DNA of 64,000 nucleotides, from NCBI GenBank assembly GCA_963793625.1, contig CAWCAT010000030.1, positions 248,001 through 312,000 on the forward strand, read 5' to 3'. The number at the start of each line of letters is the position of its first letter. The first letter of the stretch is position 1. Source of the DNA: G963668605 sp963793625 (GTDB lineage Bacteria; Acidobacteriota; Terriglobia; Bryobacterales; Bryobacteraceae). A program made the position numbers and the translations under genes. Positions 55,274 to 64,000 of this stretch are shown here, in pieces. Under the pieces are notes generated by a model, which was not told the origin of the DNA, did not search any database, and saw nothing but the letters and a program-made list of their open reading frames with translations.

Positions 55274-56062
55274 ATGCACCCTAAGCTAATTGAAAGCGGC
55301 GAGTTCTTCCTCCCGACTTACGGCGTGCTGATCGCGCTCGCATTCCTGACGGCAATCTGGATTACGCAGCGCCTCGCCGTACGCGCCGGCCTCAATAAAG
55401 AGTCGGTGGTCAATCTCGCGATCTATTGCGCGCTTGCAGGGATGGCCGGAGCCAAGCTGTTCATGTTCCTGTTCGAAAGCGAATACTACATGCAGCATCC
55501 GCGTGAGATCTTTTCGATCGCCACATTACAGGCAGGCGGTGTCTTTCAGGGCGGAGTAATTTTGGCGTTGATCGTCGCCATTCTTTACATGCGCCGCAAA
55601 GGGCTCCCAGTCTGGCTGACTGCCGATGTGTTCGCACCGGGAATTGCCGCGGGGCATGCCATCGGACGGCTCGGTTGTTTTACGGCAGGTTGCTGCTGGG
55701 GTGCGAAGTGCGATCTTCCCTGGAAGGTGACGTTCACGAACCCGGAAACGAACCGCATGTTCGGGACACCGCTGAACATTCCGCTGCATCCGACACAGCT
55801 TTATGAAGCATTTGCCGAAGCGATAATTTTCTACATTCTCTATCGCGCATGGGCGCGTCCGCACAGCAACGGTCAGATCATCGGGCTCTATCTGATCCTG
55901 TACTCGATTGTGCGTTTCCTTGTCGAATTTGTGCGTTTCCACGAGCAGGCTTTGCCGCTGGGCGGACCGTTCTCGCTCACACAGTGGATCGCGCTCGGCA
56001 TGATGCTGTTTGGCTTCTGGCTCGTCTGGATGAAGCCGAAAACAAAGACAGTGGTATCCTGA
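55274..56062 (+). CDS. lgt: Prolipoprotein diacylglyceryl transferase
   Basis: 262 residues from ATG 55274 with TAAGGAGG upstream. Seven-helix membrane enzyme with the Lgt signature HAIGRLGCFTAGCCWG, FLPTYGVLIALAFLTAIW at the start, and HPTQLYEAFAEAIIF. It moves diacylglycerol from phosphatidylglycerol to the lipobox Cys, the step before LspA. The lspA-lgt pairing supplies both lipoprotein maturation enzymes for products such as the ABC-operon lipoprotein at 32.9 kb. Confidence 0.95.
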   Translation: MHPKLIESGEFFLPTYGVLIALAFLTAIWITQRLAVRAGLNKESVVNLAIYCALAGMAGAKLFMFLFESEYYMQHPREIFSIATLQAGGVFQGGVILALIVAILYMRRKGLPVWLTADVFAPGIAAGHAIGRLGCFTAGCCWGAKCDLPWKVTFTNPETNRMFGTPLNIPLHPTQLYEAFAEAIIFYILYRAWARPHSNGQIIGLYLILYSIVRFLVEFVRFHEQALPLGGPFSLTQWIALGMMLFGFWLVWMKPKTKTVVS

Positions 56063-56076
56063 GGCTTCCCTTTTTT

Positions 56077-57327
56077 ATGGCAAGAGTATTCCCTTTTCAA
56101 CCCTACCGCTACGCGCCGGCAGCGGGCCAGCTGGAGCAGTTAGTCACCCAGCCCTATGACAAGATCTCCCCGGCCATGCAGCAACGCTATATGGCTCAGA
56201 ACGAGCACAATCTGGTGCGTGTGATTCTCGGGCCGCGTTCTGAATCCGACAACGAAACGGACAACGCCTACACGCGCGCTGCGCGCTATTTCCAGGATTG
56301 GATTGCCGGCGGCATTCTCGTCAAGGAGACAGAACCCGCGTTTTACGCCTATTTCCAGGAGTTTGAAGTTCCCGATAGCGGCGAGCGCGCCATTCGCAAG
56401 GGGTTCATCGGTCTCGGCGCGGTAGAAGAATATTCAGCTGGCGTAGTGCATCGCCATGAGCAAACGCTGTCTGGTCCAAAGAAAGACCGCATGCAGGTTC
56501 TGGAACAGACCCACGCGCATTTCGGGCAGATCTTCATGCTCTATCCCGATGTTGAAGCGCAGATCGATCAGTTACTCGATTTGGAAGCAGCGGGTGCGCC
56601 GCTCTGTTCGGTAATCGACGAATACAACACAATTCATCGCGTTTGGAAGATAGCCGACCCTGCACGGATACACCGTATTCAGGAGTTGATGGAAGACAAG
56701 AAGCTGGTGATCGCCGACGGGCATCATCGTTATGAAACCGCGCTTGCCTTCCGCCACGCTCACCCGGACTTGCACGATGCGAACCGCGTGATGATGACCT
56801 TCGTCAACATGCATTCGCCGGGCCTGCGTATCCTTGCGACGCATCGTCTTGTGAGCGGCTTGAATGACTTCTCGCTCGAGATGTTTCTTAACGAGGCGCG
56901 CGCTGAATTCAACGTGCGCGAACTCGAATCGATTGATGAGTTGCGCGCGGCCTGGGCCGAACCGCACGCCGAAGTCAGCCGCATCGGCGTCGTCACCAAC
57001 GAAAGTTCGAAGGTGTTTCTATTCGAGCGCGAACGTCAGTACGGCGAGCTTGATGTGAATATCCTGCACGAGATTCTGTTGCAGGAAGTGCTCGGGGTCA
57101 ATGCGGAGTCGGTGCGCGAAGAAAAGAATACGCGCTATATCCGAGGCGTGGAACCGGCGGTAGAGGAAGTCCGAAAAGGCGCAGCGCAGATTGCGTTCCT
57201 GCTGCAGGCAACATCGGTGGACGACGTAGCCCGCGTTTCATTCTCAGGCGGCGTAATGCCCCAGAAATCGACTGACTTCTACCCGAAGCTGCTGACGGGT
57301 TTGACAATCTACAAGCTCGAACAATAG
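56077..57327 (+). CDS. DUF1015-family protein
   Basis: 416 residues from ATG 56077. Family features: FPFQPYRYAPAAGQLEQLVT, QPYDKISPAMQQRY near the N-terminus, FIGLGAVEEYSAGVVHRHEQ, and KKLVIADGHHRYETALAFRH, a conserved His/Tyr block that looks catalytic. C-terminal KGAAQIAFLLQATSVDDVAR. DUF1015 (sometimes called SerC-associated HTH-like proteins) has no settled function. It lies 14 bp after lgt and is probably the last gene of the operon. Intact frame. Confidence 0.87.
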   Translation: MARVFPFQPYRYAPAAGQLEQLVTQPYDKISPAMQQRYMAQNEHNLVRVILGPRSESDNETDNAYTRAARYFQDWIAGGILVKETEPAFYAYFQEFEVPDSGERAIRKGFIGLGAVEEYSAGVVHRHEQTLSGPKKDRMQVLEQTHAHFGQIFMLYPDVEAQIDQLLDLEAAGAPLCSVIDEYNTIHRVWKIADPARIHRIQELMEDKKLVIADGHHRYETALAFRHAHPDLHDANRVMMTFVNMHSPGLRILATHRLVSGLNDFSLEMFLNEARAEFNVRELESIDELRAAWAEPHAEVSRIGVVTNESSKVFLFERERQYGELDVNILHEILLQEVLGVNAESVREEKNTRYIRGVEPAVEEVRKGAAQIAFLLQATSVDDVARVSFSGGVMPQKSTDFYPKLLTGLTIYKLEQ

Positions 57328-57330
57328 AGC

Positions 57331-57538
57331 GCGCGTCAGCAAGTGCGTACTAAATTCCCCGGGCGCGCTCCCGTAAATAAACTGCCATCGGTGCCCCTTG
57401 GGCACCTACGACGTAAGCAATGGCCGCTTTAACGTTTTCCGGCGTCAGAAGATAGCGCGTGCTTCCGTGGCGACTCCAACGGCGGTCGCGTCGCCTCGCG
57501 CCTCTTCGGAGGCACGCGCGTAAGCAAGTGCGTACCAA
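57331..57538. repeat. Intergenic element bounded by two copies of a 23-bp repeat
   Basis: Copies at 57331-57353 and 57516-57538 share 21 of 23 bases (core AAGCAAGTGCGTAC in copy 2, CAGCAAGTGCGTAC in copy 1) and mark both ends of the gap between the DUF1015 stop and the Gfo/Idh stop. Inside are two hairpins: GGTGCC-CCTTG-GGCACC (57390-57406) and GCCTC-TTCG-GAGGC (57500-57513). The minus strand of the interior also reads TPENVKAAIAYVVGAQGAPM then YLRERARG before a stop, a possible gene scrap. The structure resembles REP or small non-autonomous elements; the hairpins may also end transcription from both sides. Confidence 0.5.
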
Positions 57539-58600
57539 CTACTTCAAAGGCAGCGGCAGAGCCACAGCCCTACCTGACTTCACCGACATCTTCGCGGCTT
57601 CGATAATCTCAGCCACTCCGACATTGAGGTCCAGCCCCACCATGCCGCCCAGCGGCTTCTTGTTGCGGATTGCATTTACCATGTGCGTAATCGGCTCGGC
57701 GTCCTGCGGCGCTAATGGCGCGATCTCCACCGCGGTCGTCTCTTTGCCCTTACGCAGTTCGACGCTGCCGTTCTTCATGTAAATGCTGCCGCCGCGTCCG
57801 AACACTTCCAGATCCTGATAACTGCGCGGCAAATTCCAGCTACCTTCGAAAATACCGACGGCGGTTTTATACGAAAGCACAAGTGTGGCGTTGTCTTCCA
57901 CCTTCGGGTAAACATCGGGCCGGATATGCTGCGTCGTTGCGTAAACAGTTTCCGGACGGCCCATGTACCACAAGCTCCACAAAGCGTTGTAGCAGCCGAA
58001 ATCCATCAGTGCGCCCGCGCCGTTCTTCACCGGATCCGTGAGCCATTCAAAGAAGTATTTGCCAAGGCCACCGCTCCCAGGACCACCATGTCCGACGACG
58101 CCACGCAGACGATAGGGCTTCTCGATCGTGCCGGCATCGGCCTTCGCCTTCGCCGTGTAGTTGGCAGGCCACCAGGCCATCTGATAGTTCGTCATGACCT
58201 GGATTCCGTGCTGCTGTGCCAGCTTTCGGATTGCCAGTGAATCGGCGTAGGTCGAAGCAAGCGGCTTCTCAAACATCACGTGGATTTTGCGCGGCGCACA
58301 AAACTGAACCACTTCCAGATGGCGATTGTTTTCGACAAAAGCCCAAACTATGTCAGGCTTCGTCTCTGCGATCATTTTCTTGTAGTCAGCATAAACCGTG
58401 GTGTTCGGAGCACGTTTCTTGGCTTCCGCAACCAGTTCGGGAATGGTTTCAGAGATACCGACGAGCTTGGCTTGTTCGCCCGCGACCATCTTGCCCAGAT
58501 GTCCCCAGACATGGGAATGGACCAGGCCAACTACAGCAATCTTGTATTCTTGAGCCGCTAGCGGAAGTGCCAGCAATAGGAGAGGAAAAAGTCTTTTCAT
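57539..58600 (-). CDS. Exported Gfo/Idh/MocA-family oxidoreductase
   Basis: 353 residues from ATG 58600, which opens with a signal peptide (LFPLLLLALPLAAQEYK); an upstream start at 58666 would cross a hairpin and is rejected. The Rossmann N-terminus IAVVGLVHSHVWGHLGKMVA and the MFEKPLASTYADSLAI block (EKP, with the catalytic-site Lys) define the family. The C-terminal alpha/beta domain has GGPGSGGLGKYFFEWLTDPV and MDFGCYNALWSLWYMGRPET. These NAD(P)-dependent enzymes oxidise or reduce sugars and cyclitols. Export of a pyridine-nucleotide enzyme is unusual but common in Planctomycetes and Acidobacteriota. Substrate unknown. Confidence 0.87.
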   Translation of the reverse strand: MKRLFPLLLLALPLAAQEYKIAVVGLVHSHVWGHLGKMVAGEQAKLVGISETIPELVAEAKKRAPNTTVYADYKKMIAETKPDIVWAFVENNRHLEVVQFCAPRKIHVMFEKPLASTYADSLAIRKLAQQHGIQVMTNYQMAWWPANYTAKAKADAGTIEKPYRLRGVVGHGGPGSGGLGKYFFEWLTDPVKNGAGALMDFGCYNALWSLWYMGRPETVYATTQHIRPDVYPKVEDNATLVLSYKTAVGIFEGSWNLPRSYQDLEVFGRGGSIYMKNGSVELRKGKETTAVEIAPLAPQDAEPITHMVNAIRNKKPLGGMVGLDLNVGVAEIIEAAKMSVKSGRAVALPLPLK

Positions 58601-58615
58601 ACACTGATGATTGTC

Positions 58616-58654
58616 GCACCGGCGATTGGTTTTTGCTAAACCAATCGCCGGTGC
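58616..58654. terminator. Perfect 17-bp hairpin between the repeat-protein gene and the Gfo/Idh gene
   Basis: Arms at 58616-58632 and 58638-58654 are perfectly complementary (core CACCGGCGATTGGTTT) with a 5-base loop. On the minus strand it starts 15 bases after the stop of the repeat-protein gene and ends 16 bases before the Gfo/Idh start. It has no U-tract, so it may be a Rho-assisted terminator, an mRNA stabiliser or a leader structure covering the downstream ribosome site. Confidence 0.6.
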
Positions 58655-58668
58655 AACTCTCAACAATG

Positions 58669-61600
58669 CTATTCGATAGCTACTGTGATGTTGGCCTGCG
58701 TGGGAACGCCGCCGACCAGAATCACTAGCGGGACTGCCGCGCCCGAGGGCGCACCCGCCGGCAATTCCACGTTAACCTGCATAACTCCGGAAAGCAGACC
58801 CGGAGCGCCACCGGCGTAGTGCCACCTTTGCGGGCACGCCGCCGACGAGGCCGTAACAGCCGCAAGTCCCACGTTCAGGGGATGCAGTATCCCCGGGGTG
58901 ATCGCGCCGTCCAGTCCGGCCGGCGTAGTCGCACCGCCGCCCGTGCCGAACACCTGAATCACTGAGCCCTTTGCCGCGCGTTCAAACCCGGCGCCGACGC
59001 CGTTTGGCGAGTAATTCTGGTTCAGAACCGCGCCTTGTCCGCTACCCGAAGCACGTTCGAGAAAACCCCGGGTGCCACGGTTCCAACCTGCAGATCGAGT
59101 GCGGACTGAACGCTGGCCCTTGTACTCCACCTGCATCTTCGTGCTCAAACGACCTGCCATGATCCAGGGCACCACAGCGGAAATCTTGTCGTTCATCACA
59201 TAGACCAGCGGAGCCGGTACGTTGTCGAACAACACACGGACCTCATCGAGACGGTCGGGAAAGCCGGGTTAGCCTTAGCTACCGACAGTGCTGCCGGACC
59301 CATATTGGTGCCCGTGATATAGAGCAGTTCTCCGGGAGCTACCGCGCCCGCCAGATAGCTCGCCGCGTTTACCACTCCGAGTACGCCAGGCAGCGCCGCA
59401 GCCACGTTCAGGGTCACTGTAACGGTCTGTGGGCTGTTCGTGCTGGTGGGCGATTCAATTCTGACCGCGCCGGTGTAAGTTCCGGGTGTCAGAGTCGCCA
59501 GCGTCTGCGGGATGATCGAAATGGTCAGCGTGGCCGGAAGATTGGCTTCGGTCGGGACAACGGTCAACCAGTTACCGCCGGTCCCCGTAGTTACAGTTGT
59601 TTTCAAGGTCATGCCGTTTCCACTGCCCTGCACGTTTACCGACTGCGAGGCCGGAGGCGTGCTCGGAGAAGCGGCATTGAATACGAGACGCGCTGGTGCC
59701 GATCGTAATCGACTGGCGGCTGCTGCACCGTTAGCGTGACACGCACCAGTTGCGGGCTGTTCGATGCGCCCGGAGGCCTGGATTGTAATCGTGCCGTTAT
59801 AGATACCCGGCAGCAGATTCCTGCCATCCGCGGTAATCGTCAGGGCACCGGTCGTCGTACCGGTAGTCGGCGTTACTGTAAGCCACGCACTATCTGTCTG
59901 TGCGGTGACGGAGAACGGCAGAGCGCCGCCCGTGCTCGTCACACTGACAGATCTGCGTAGCCGGAGCCGCGCCGCCTGCGAACTGCGTGAACGTTACGGA
60001 CGCGGGGCTCACTGCGAGTACGCCCGCCGATATCGTAACCTTCACTGGCACGGACTGCGCCGGACCGCCGCCAATCGGCGTAATTGTGACCGCGCCGGTG
60101 TATGTACCTGGGGTCAGGCCGGACACATTGACAGCCACATTCACATTCGAGGGAGTGGATCCAATTGAAGACCAAAGATCCCCAGCCAGTTCGTCCCGTT
60201 ATTGATCGAAGTGCTCACGGAGTAAGTTGATGGGATCTCCCGTGCTTTCCACGGCCAGATTCTGCGTCGCCGTTTGTGCCGCTCCAGGCTGGAACGTGAA
60301 AGTCAGTTCGCTCGAGCCGATTCGCAGCAGCGGAGTGTTGCTGATCTGCAGCGTTACAGGAATATTGATCGGTCCGCCGTTGCCGCCTTGCGGGGTCAGC
60401 GTAACTGTACCCGAATAGGTGCCCGGACCAGGCCCGCAACATTAACCTTTACGCCGATCGCAACCGGAGTCGTGACGGTCGCGCCCTGCGCTACATGTCA
60501 GCGACAGCCAGTTGCCAGTGCTTGTCGCAGTGGCCGTAAAGCTCTGCGGTGCGCCGGAACTGCTGACCGTGAAGAACTGGTCAGCCGGCACAAGCTTGGT
60601 CGTTTGATAAACAAACGTCAGAGAGGCAGGCGAGGAGCTGAGCACCGCGCTGCTGCTTACGGTCAGCGTAACCGGCACGGTTTGCTGATCAACGCCGGAA
60701 GAGATCGTAACAGTTGCGTTGTAAGTGCCTGGCAGCAAGGTCTGCGCCACGCTGTTTACCGAGACTTGCACGGTCGCCGGAGAAGTTCCCAGCACCGGGC
60801 TAAGCGTCAGCCAGTTTCCACCGGTCGCTGCGGCATAAGTAGCGCCAAATGAGAGCGGCGTGCCGGTGCTGCCAACCGAAATATTCTGGGCTGCCGGAAC
60901 TGCGCCGGATGCCGCCATATTGAAGGTCATCGAAGCCGGCGAAATCACGAGCAGCGGCGTCGCACTTACCGTCAGCGTGACTGTAACGGTCTGAATCGGA
61001 TTGACGGCTACACCTGAGAGGACACGCACGCGCCCGATATATTTTCCAGGCGCCAAGCGTGCTCAAAATCGACGGGCTGATGCTGACCTGCACTTCGGCG
61101 GGAGTAACGTTGCCGTTGGTGGTCACAACCAACCAGGGCAGGTTGTTGTCCGTATTCGAATCCACGGTAAAGAAGAGCGGCTGATTCGTGTTCAGCGCCG
61201 TAACAGCAATGCTCTGTGGCCCGGGAGGCTGGTGTGCCGGTCTGCCATACATAAGAAAGCGCTGTCTTGTTCAGACCGATTTGCGGCGCTCCGCCCACAG
61301 TAAACGTCACCGGAATCTGCAGCGGATTGCCGCCAGCCGGTGTCACCGTTACGGTGCCGTCATAGGTCCCCGACGTCGAGAGTGCCGGGAGTGGCGGTCA
61401 CACGCACGACGTTCGCCGATGCGGTATTCCCGTTCTGCGGTGTTGCTGCGAGCCAACCTGAGGAAACGGCGGTCACTGTGAAATTCAGTGGCGAGCCCGT
61501 TAATGAGGAGATCGTAATATCTTTCGGATCCGGAGCCGCGCCGCCTGTCTGGAAGGTGAACGCCAGACTGGTCTGACTTGCAGGCGATCTGCGAAGCCGC

Positions 61601-61983
61601 ACCCGTCACCTTGATGGTCACCAAACACCTGCTGCTGCAGTTGTCCCGCGCCGACCGTCAGGAACATGCTGTATGGCGTATCGGAGGGCGTCAGGCCCGT
61701 TGAATTCGCAGCCACGTTGACCTGCGTAGGCGTGGTTGTGCCGGAAAGTTGGCGTAACATTTAAAAATGACTGAAAGATCGTAGGGACGTTGACGGTGAA
61801 CGGACCCGCGGGCGTCGTTGTCACCGTCATCACCTGTGTCTGAGATGAACCGGCTGGCATATTAAAGCTCAATGTGGCCGGGGTCACCTGCAAACTGGTC
61901 TGCGCGTTTAGGGTTGCAGCGCCGCTCGCAAGCAGCACAGCAATAGCATCAGAAACGAAAATCAAAACCGCGAGTCTTCTCAC
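58669..61983 (-). CDS. Exported repeat protein: about eight BACON-like domains plus TIGR03437 (many frame breaks)
   Basis: GTG 61983 has AGGAGG eight bases upstream and leads into a signal peptide (VRRLAVLIFVSDAIAVLLAS). Read across frames, the body is a chain of about eight beta-sandwich units of roughly 95 residues. Each follows the pattern SPASLTF...PA.Q...VSSSG.P..FTATAT...NWL.L.P..G..P..V.VSV....L.PGTY.G.VTI......VPVTLTV, similar to BACON or IPT-like domains. The C-terminal 250 residues are TIGR03437 (VLGVVNAASYLAGAVAPGEL, LYITGTNMGPAALSVAKAN, then VFGTGGGATTPAGLDGAITP). At least eight frame breaks are scattered through it. About 1,100 residues when repaired. Likely a surface adhesin or polysaccharide-binding protein; ligand unknown. 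Confidence 0.75.
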
Positions 61984-62278
61984 AAATCCTCCTACTCGGA
62001 CTGCCATCGCAGGCATCGTCCAGTAAGAACATTGCACTTTGCTGCCCAAATAGTTAAGAGTCTGAAAATACAGCAACTCGTGCAGGTGCGAGTCGGCCTG
62101 TGAGGGCTCTTCGCGTGACCAAATGCCGCCATAAGTGTGTCCCTTTGGGAACACACATACAAACACATTACAAATATATCATGAAATGTTTGCAACATTA
62201 ATCAGGTCTAATGTTTAGAGGAATTGCGGTGGGCTGGAAAACGGGGCGAGCCGGGTGGCCCGCCCCTTAAATGGCAGA
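61984..62278. promoter_or_regulatory. Intergenic leader of the repeat-protein gene
   Basis: About 295 bases between two minus-strand genes. It contains the ribosome site at 61,985-61,995 and an imperfect palindrome GTGTCCCTTTGGGAACAC near 62,137-62,154. The part near 62,160-62,210 is AT-rich. No RNA gene or terminator recognised with confidence. Confidence 0.35.
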
Positions 62279-63455
62279 TTAGCGAACCATCATCGAAACT
62301 GTATTCGATCTGACGCCACCGATCGTCAACACAACCGGCAAATTGCCCGTCACGCTGGAACACGCACAGCAGTTTGATACAGGCCCGTGTAACCAGGTGA
62401 CGCAATCGAGTAAATCGCCGGAGCATCCACGCCGCCGATCGTAACCGTGACCGGCATCGGTGTTGAAAAAGGGCGAACCGGGAATCGACAGCGCCAGTAC
62501 CTAGTGGTAACCGGACAGCCGCCGAGCCCGGTCGAAAAGAGCAGCACGATATCGCCCGCACGCGCCGGGTTCTGCGCTGACACGGCTGAGAAATCGTTGT
62601 TCTTCAGGATCAGTCCGCCCTGGGTGTCGAAGAACAGCCCGGGCGCTTTGTTCGCCACTACGGCCTTGAACTCTGAGCTTTCGCCATTGCTGTTTTTGAC
62701 GACCACCGGATGCGTCGCCACCGGCGCTTCAAAAGGTACCTGCGCGACGATAAATCCAGGATTCACCCAGAGCACCGGCGCCTGCAGGCCGCCAATCGTG
62801 ACAGAAGTCCCGTTGAGCGAGTCGGCACACGATCTACCCGCCCATCCCGAAAGGTCAGCAGCCACCTTCGTGAGATTGGTTCCGAAGATGGTCATCAGTC
62901 CGCCCGGTGCGACATTGGTCAGCGTTGGCTCGCTGACGGCACTGATCACGTTGCCAATTGCCGGCATCGCGGTATTGTCGGCTGCAAGCTGGGCCCTCAC
63001 AACGCCGCCCGGATTGTCGCGCGTGTGCAGATTCACATAATGATTTTCCGGATTCTGCAGCAGCGAGTTCAGCGTGGCCAGCGGCGTGCCTGCAGTCACC
63101 AGCACCGGCAGATAGATGTTCGCAGTGCCCGTCGGCGCCAAAACGCTGTTCGTGCCGGAAAGCGAGGTGCCGATGGTCACCGGGCCGTTCACGCCGGCTT
63201 TGCCGTCATGGATGTGCAATCCGGTAAACTCAACAGCGCCGGGGAAACGAGGGTTGACGTCAAAGATGACCGTGCCGGCCTGGACGTTCCCATCGGGGGC
63301 GCGCAAAGCATAGGCAGTGATCGCGCCGGGCGCATCCGCGGCGAGTCCGGTAATTGCCGGAACTTCGTTCTGCGGAATCAGCTTGACGCCAAAGCGCGTC
63401 CATTCCGGGTTGCGCATCTGGCCGCGAACCACGCCGCCCGTATTCACAGACGTGT
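62279..63455 (-). CDS. CHRD plus TIGR03437 surface protein, 5' end missing at a junction
   Basis: From the junction the frame reads HTSVNTGGVVRGQM, which is the last strand of one CHRD domain. A complete second CHRD follows (GVKLIPQNEVPAITGLAADA, FTGLHIHDGKAGVNGPVTIG, YVNLHTRDNPGGVVRAQL). Then comes TIGR03437: VAPGGLMTIFGTNLTKVAAD, VIVG-like LQAPVLWVNPGFIVAQVPFE, AGDIVLLFSTGLG. A frame break near 62,490 and another near 62,350 precede the true end, SVTGNLPVVLTIGGVRSNTV then SMMVR and TAA at 62279. CHRD domains were first seen in chordin and are common in bacterial surface proteins. The start and first CHRD are cut off where the DNA changes to the mpl-like sequence. Confidence 0.75.
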
Positions 63456-64000
63456 GCGTCATCGCCGTCGCGTCCGGCCTGGGCGTCGAGCTGCCCGCGA
63501 TCGCCGCAGGCGGTGCGCGGCTTCCTGGGCGTGCGGCGCCGGCAGGAGGTGCGCGGCGTCGCGCGCGGCGTGACCGTGGTCGACGATTTCGCGCACCACC
63601 CGACCGCGATTCGCGAGACGGTGCTGGCGCTGAAGGGGCGCTACGGTCCCGGCAAGCTGATCGCGGCGTTCGAGCCGCGTTCCGCGACCAGCCGGCGCAA
63701 CGTCTTCCAGGCAGCAGTTCGCCGACGCGCTGTCGGTGGCCGACGAGGTCGTGCTGGCGCCGCTCTACGCGCCCGAGAAGGTGCCGGAGGCGGAGCGGCT
63801 GGACGTCGAGCGCCTGGCCGCCGATCTGCGGCGCGAGGACGTGCCGGCGCGGCTGATCCCGACGGTCGACGCCACCGTCGAGCACCTGGCGACGCGCGCG
63901 TCGCCGGGCGACACCGTCGTGGTGATGACGTCGGGCGACTACGGCGGCCTGCACGACAAGCTGCTGCGCAAGCTGGGCGATCCGGTGATGCCGGCGCGCC
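63456..64000 (+). CDS. mpl: Mpl-type murein-peptide ligase, C-terminal fragment (5' cut by the junction, runs off the window)
   Basis: From about 63,456 the + strand reads VIAVASGLGVELPAIAA, FLGVRRRQEVRGVARGVTVV, DDFAHHPTAIRETVLALKGR, LIAAFEPRSATSRRNVFQ, VADEVVLAPLYAPEKVPEAE and GDTVVVMTSGDYGGLHDKLL. This is the end of the central and the C-terminal domain of Mpl, which recycles L-Ala-gamma-D-Glu-mDap onto UDP-MurNAc. RRRQEVRG and DDFAHHPT separate it from MurC. One-base insertions break the frame near 63,509 and 63,710. The N-terminal ATP-binding half is absent. GC content here is near 70%, well above the rest of the window, and the join cuts through another gene. Confidence 0.8.

Noticed and set aside
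1..64000. tRNA, rRNA, prophage or insertion-sequence genes
   Set aside because: No cloverleaf-like gaps, integrase, transposase or phage structural motif was recognised by reading; a tRNAscan and IS search would be needed to exclude short ones.

Overview
The window looks like one stretch of an Acidobacteriota chromosome, most likely Bryobacterales/Solibacteraceae. The evidence is several surface proteins ending in the Solibacter-type C-terminal domain (TIGR03437), a very large TonB-dependent receptor with an N-terminal carboxypeptidase-regulatory domain, a FecR-like protein with a DUF6600-like region, and moderately high GC. The placement is inferred from protein families, not from a marker gene. 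No rRNA, tRNA, CRISPR array, insertion sequence or phage was recognised.

Layout. 1-4.4 kb: the 5' part of a TolC-type efflux protein, pyrE and truA (overlapping), and an MsbA-like ABC exporter. 4.4-12.1 kb: a VOC protein with an internal deletion, a heparinase-like lyase, alkaline phosphatase plus metallophosphoesterase, and a giant TonB-dependent receptor. 12.2-19.6 kb: an orphan OmpR-type regulator, a lytic transglycosylase, threonine synthase, a REC-GGDEF diguanylate cyclase, a glutamine amidotransferase coupled to a PqaA-like protein, a small chemoreceptor relic, and a Tat-exported intradiol dioxygenase fused to TIGR03437. 19.6-29.4 kb: a SulP transporter, a matrixin-type surface protease with a coupled small gene, an MntH-UspA fusion, and a FecR/DUF6600 protein. 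29.8-36.5 kb: a TPR protein, yvcK and glmU, and a TrmB-ABC exporter-lipoprotein operon. 36.5-46.1 kb: a MoxR-like ATPase with a VWA partner, a SpoIID-like protein, a decaheme OmcA/MtrC-type cytochrome, a GH36 alpha-galactosidase, fluC/crcB, and a protein made of a duplicated domain. 46.2-58.6 kb: a YjhG/YagF-type dehydratase, a TetR-controlled cassette, and the ileS-lspA-lgt-DUF1015 operon followed by a Gfo/Idh oxidoreductase. 58.7-63.45 kb: two exported adhesin-like proteins (BACON-like repeats plus TIGR03437; CHRD plus TIGR03437). At about 63.455 kb the sequence switches abruptly to very GC-rich DNA encoding the C-terminal half of an Mpl-type murein ligase on the other strand.

Many single-base frame breaks occur, including in essential genes. 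They are clustered: about 14 in ileS between 52.6 and 54.6 kb and none in lspA, lgt or the DUF1015 gene. Frame arithmetic agrees with isolated one-base insertions and deletions. I read these mainly as consensus-sequence errors in poorly supported parts of a metagenomic or long-read assembly, and annotate such genes across the breaks. The Mpl junction is most simply an assembly chimera.

Functionally the window mixes housekeeping genes (pyrimidine, tRNA, UDP-GlcNAc and lipoprotein maturation) with genes of a soil polymer degrader: exported lyase, glycosidase, phosphatases, large receptor, and a possible extracellular electron-transfer cytochrome. The cleanest regulatory structure is at 48,180-48,249: two identical palindromes flank a well-spaced sigma70-type promoter, with the tetR start codon inside the second palindrome.
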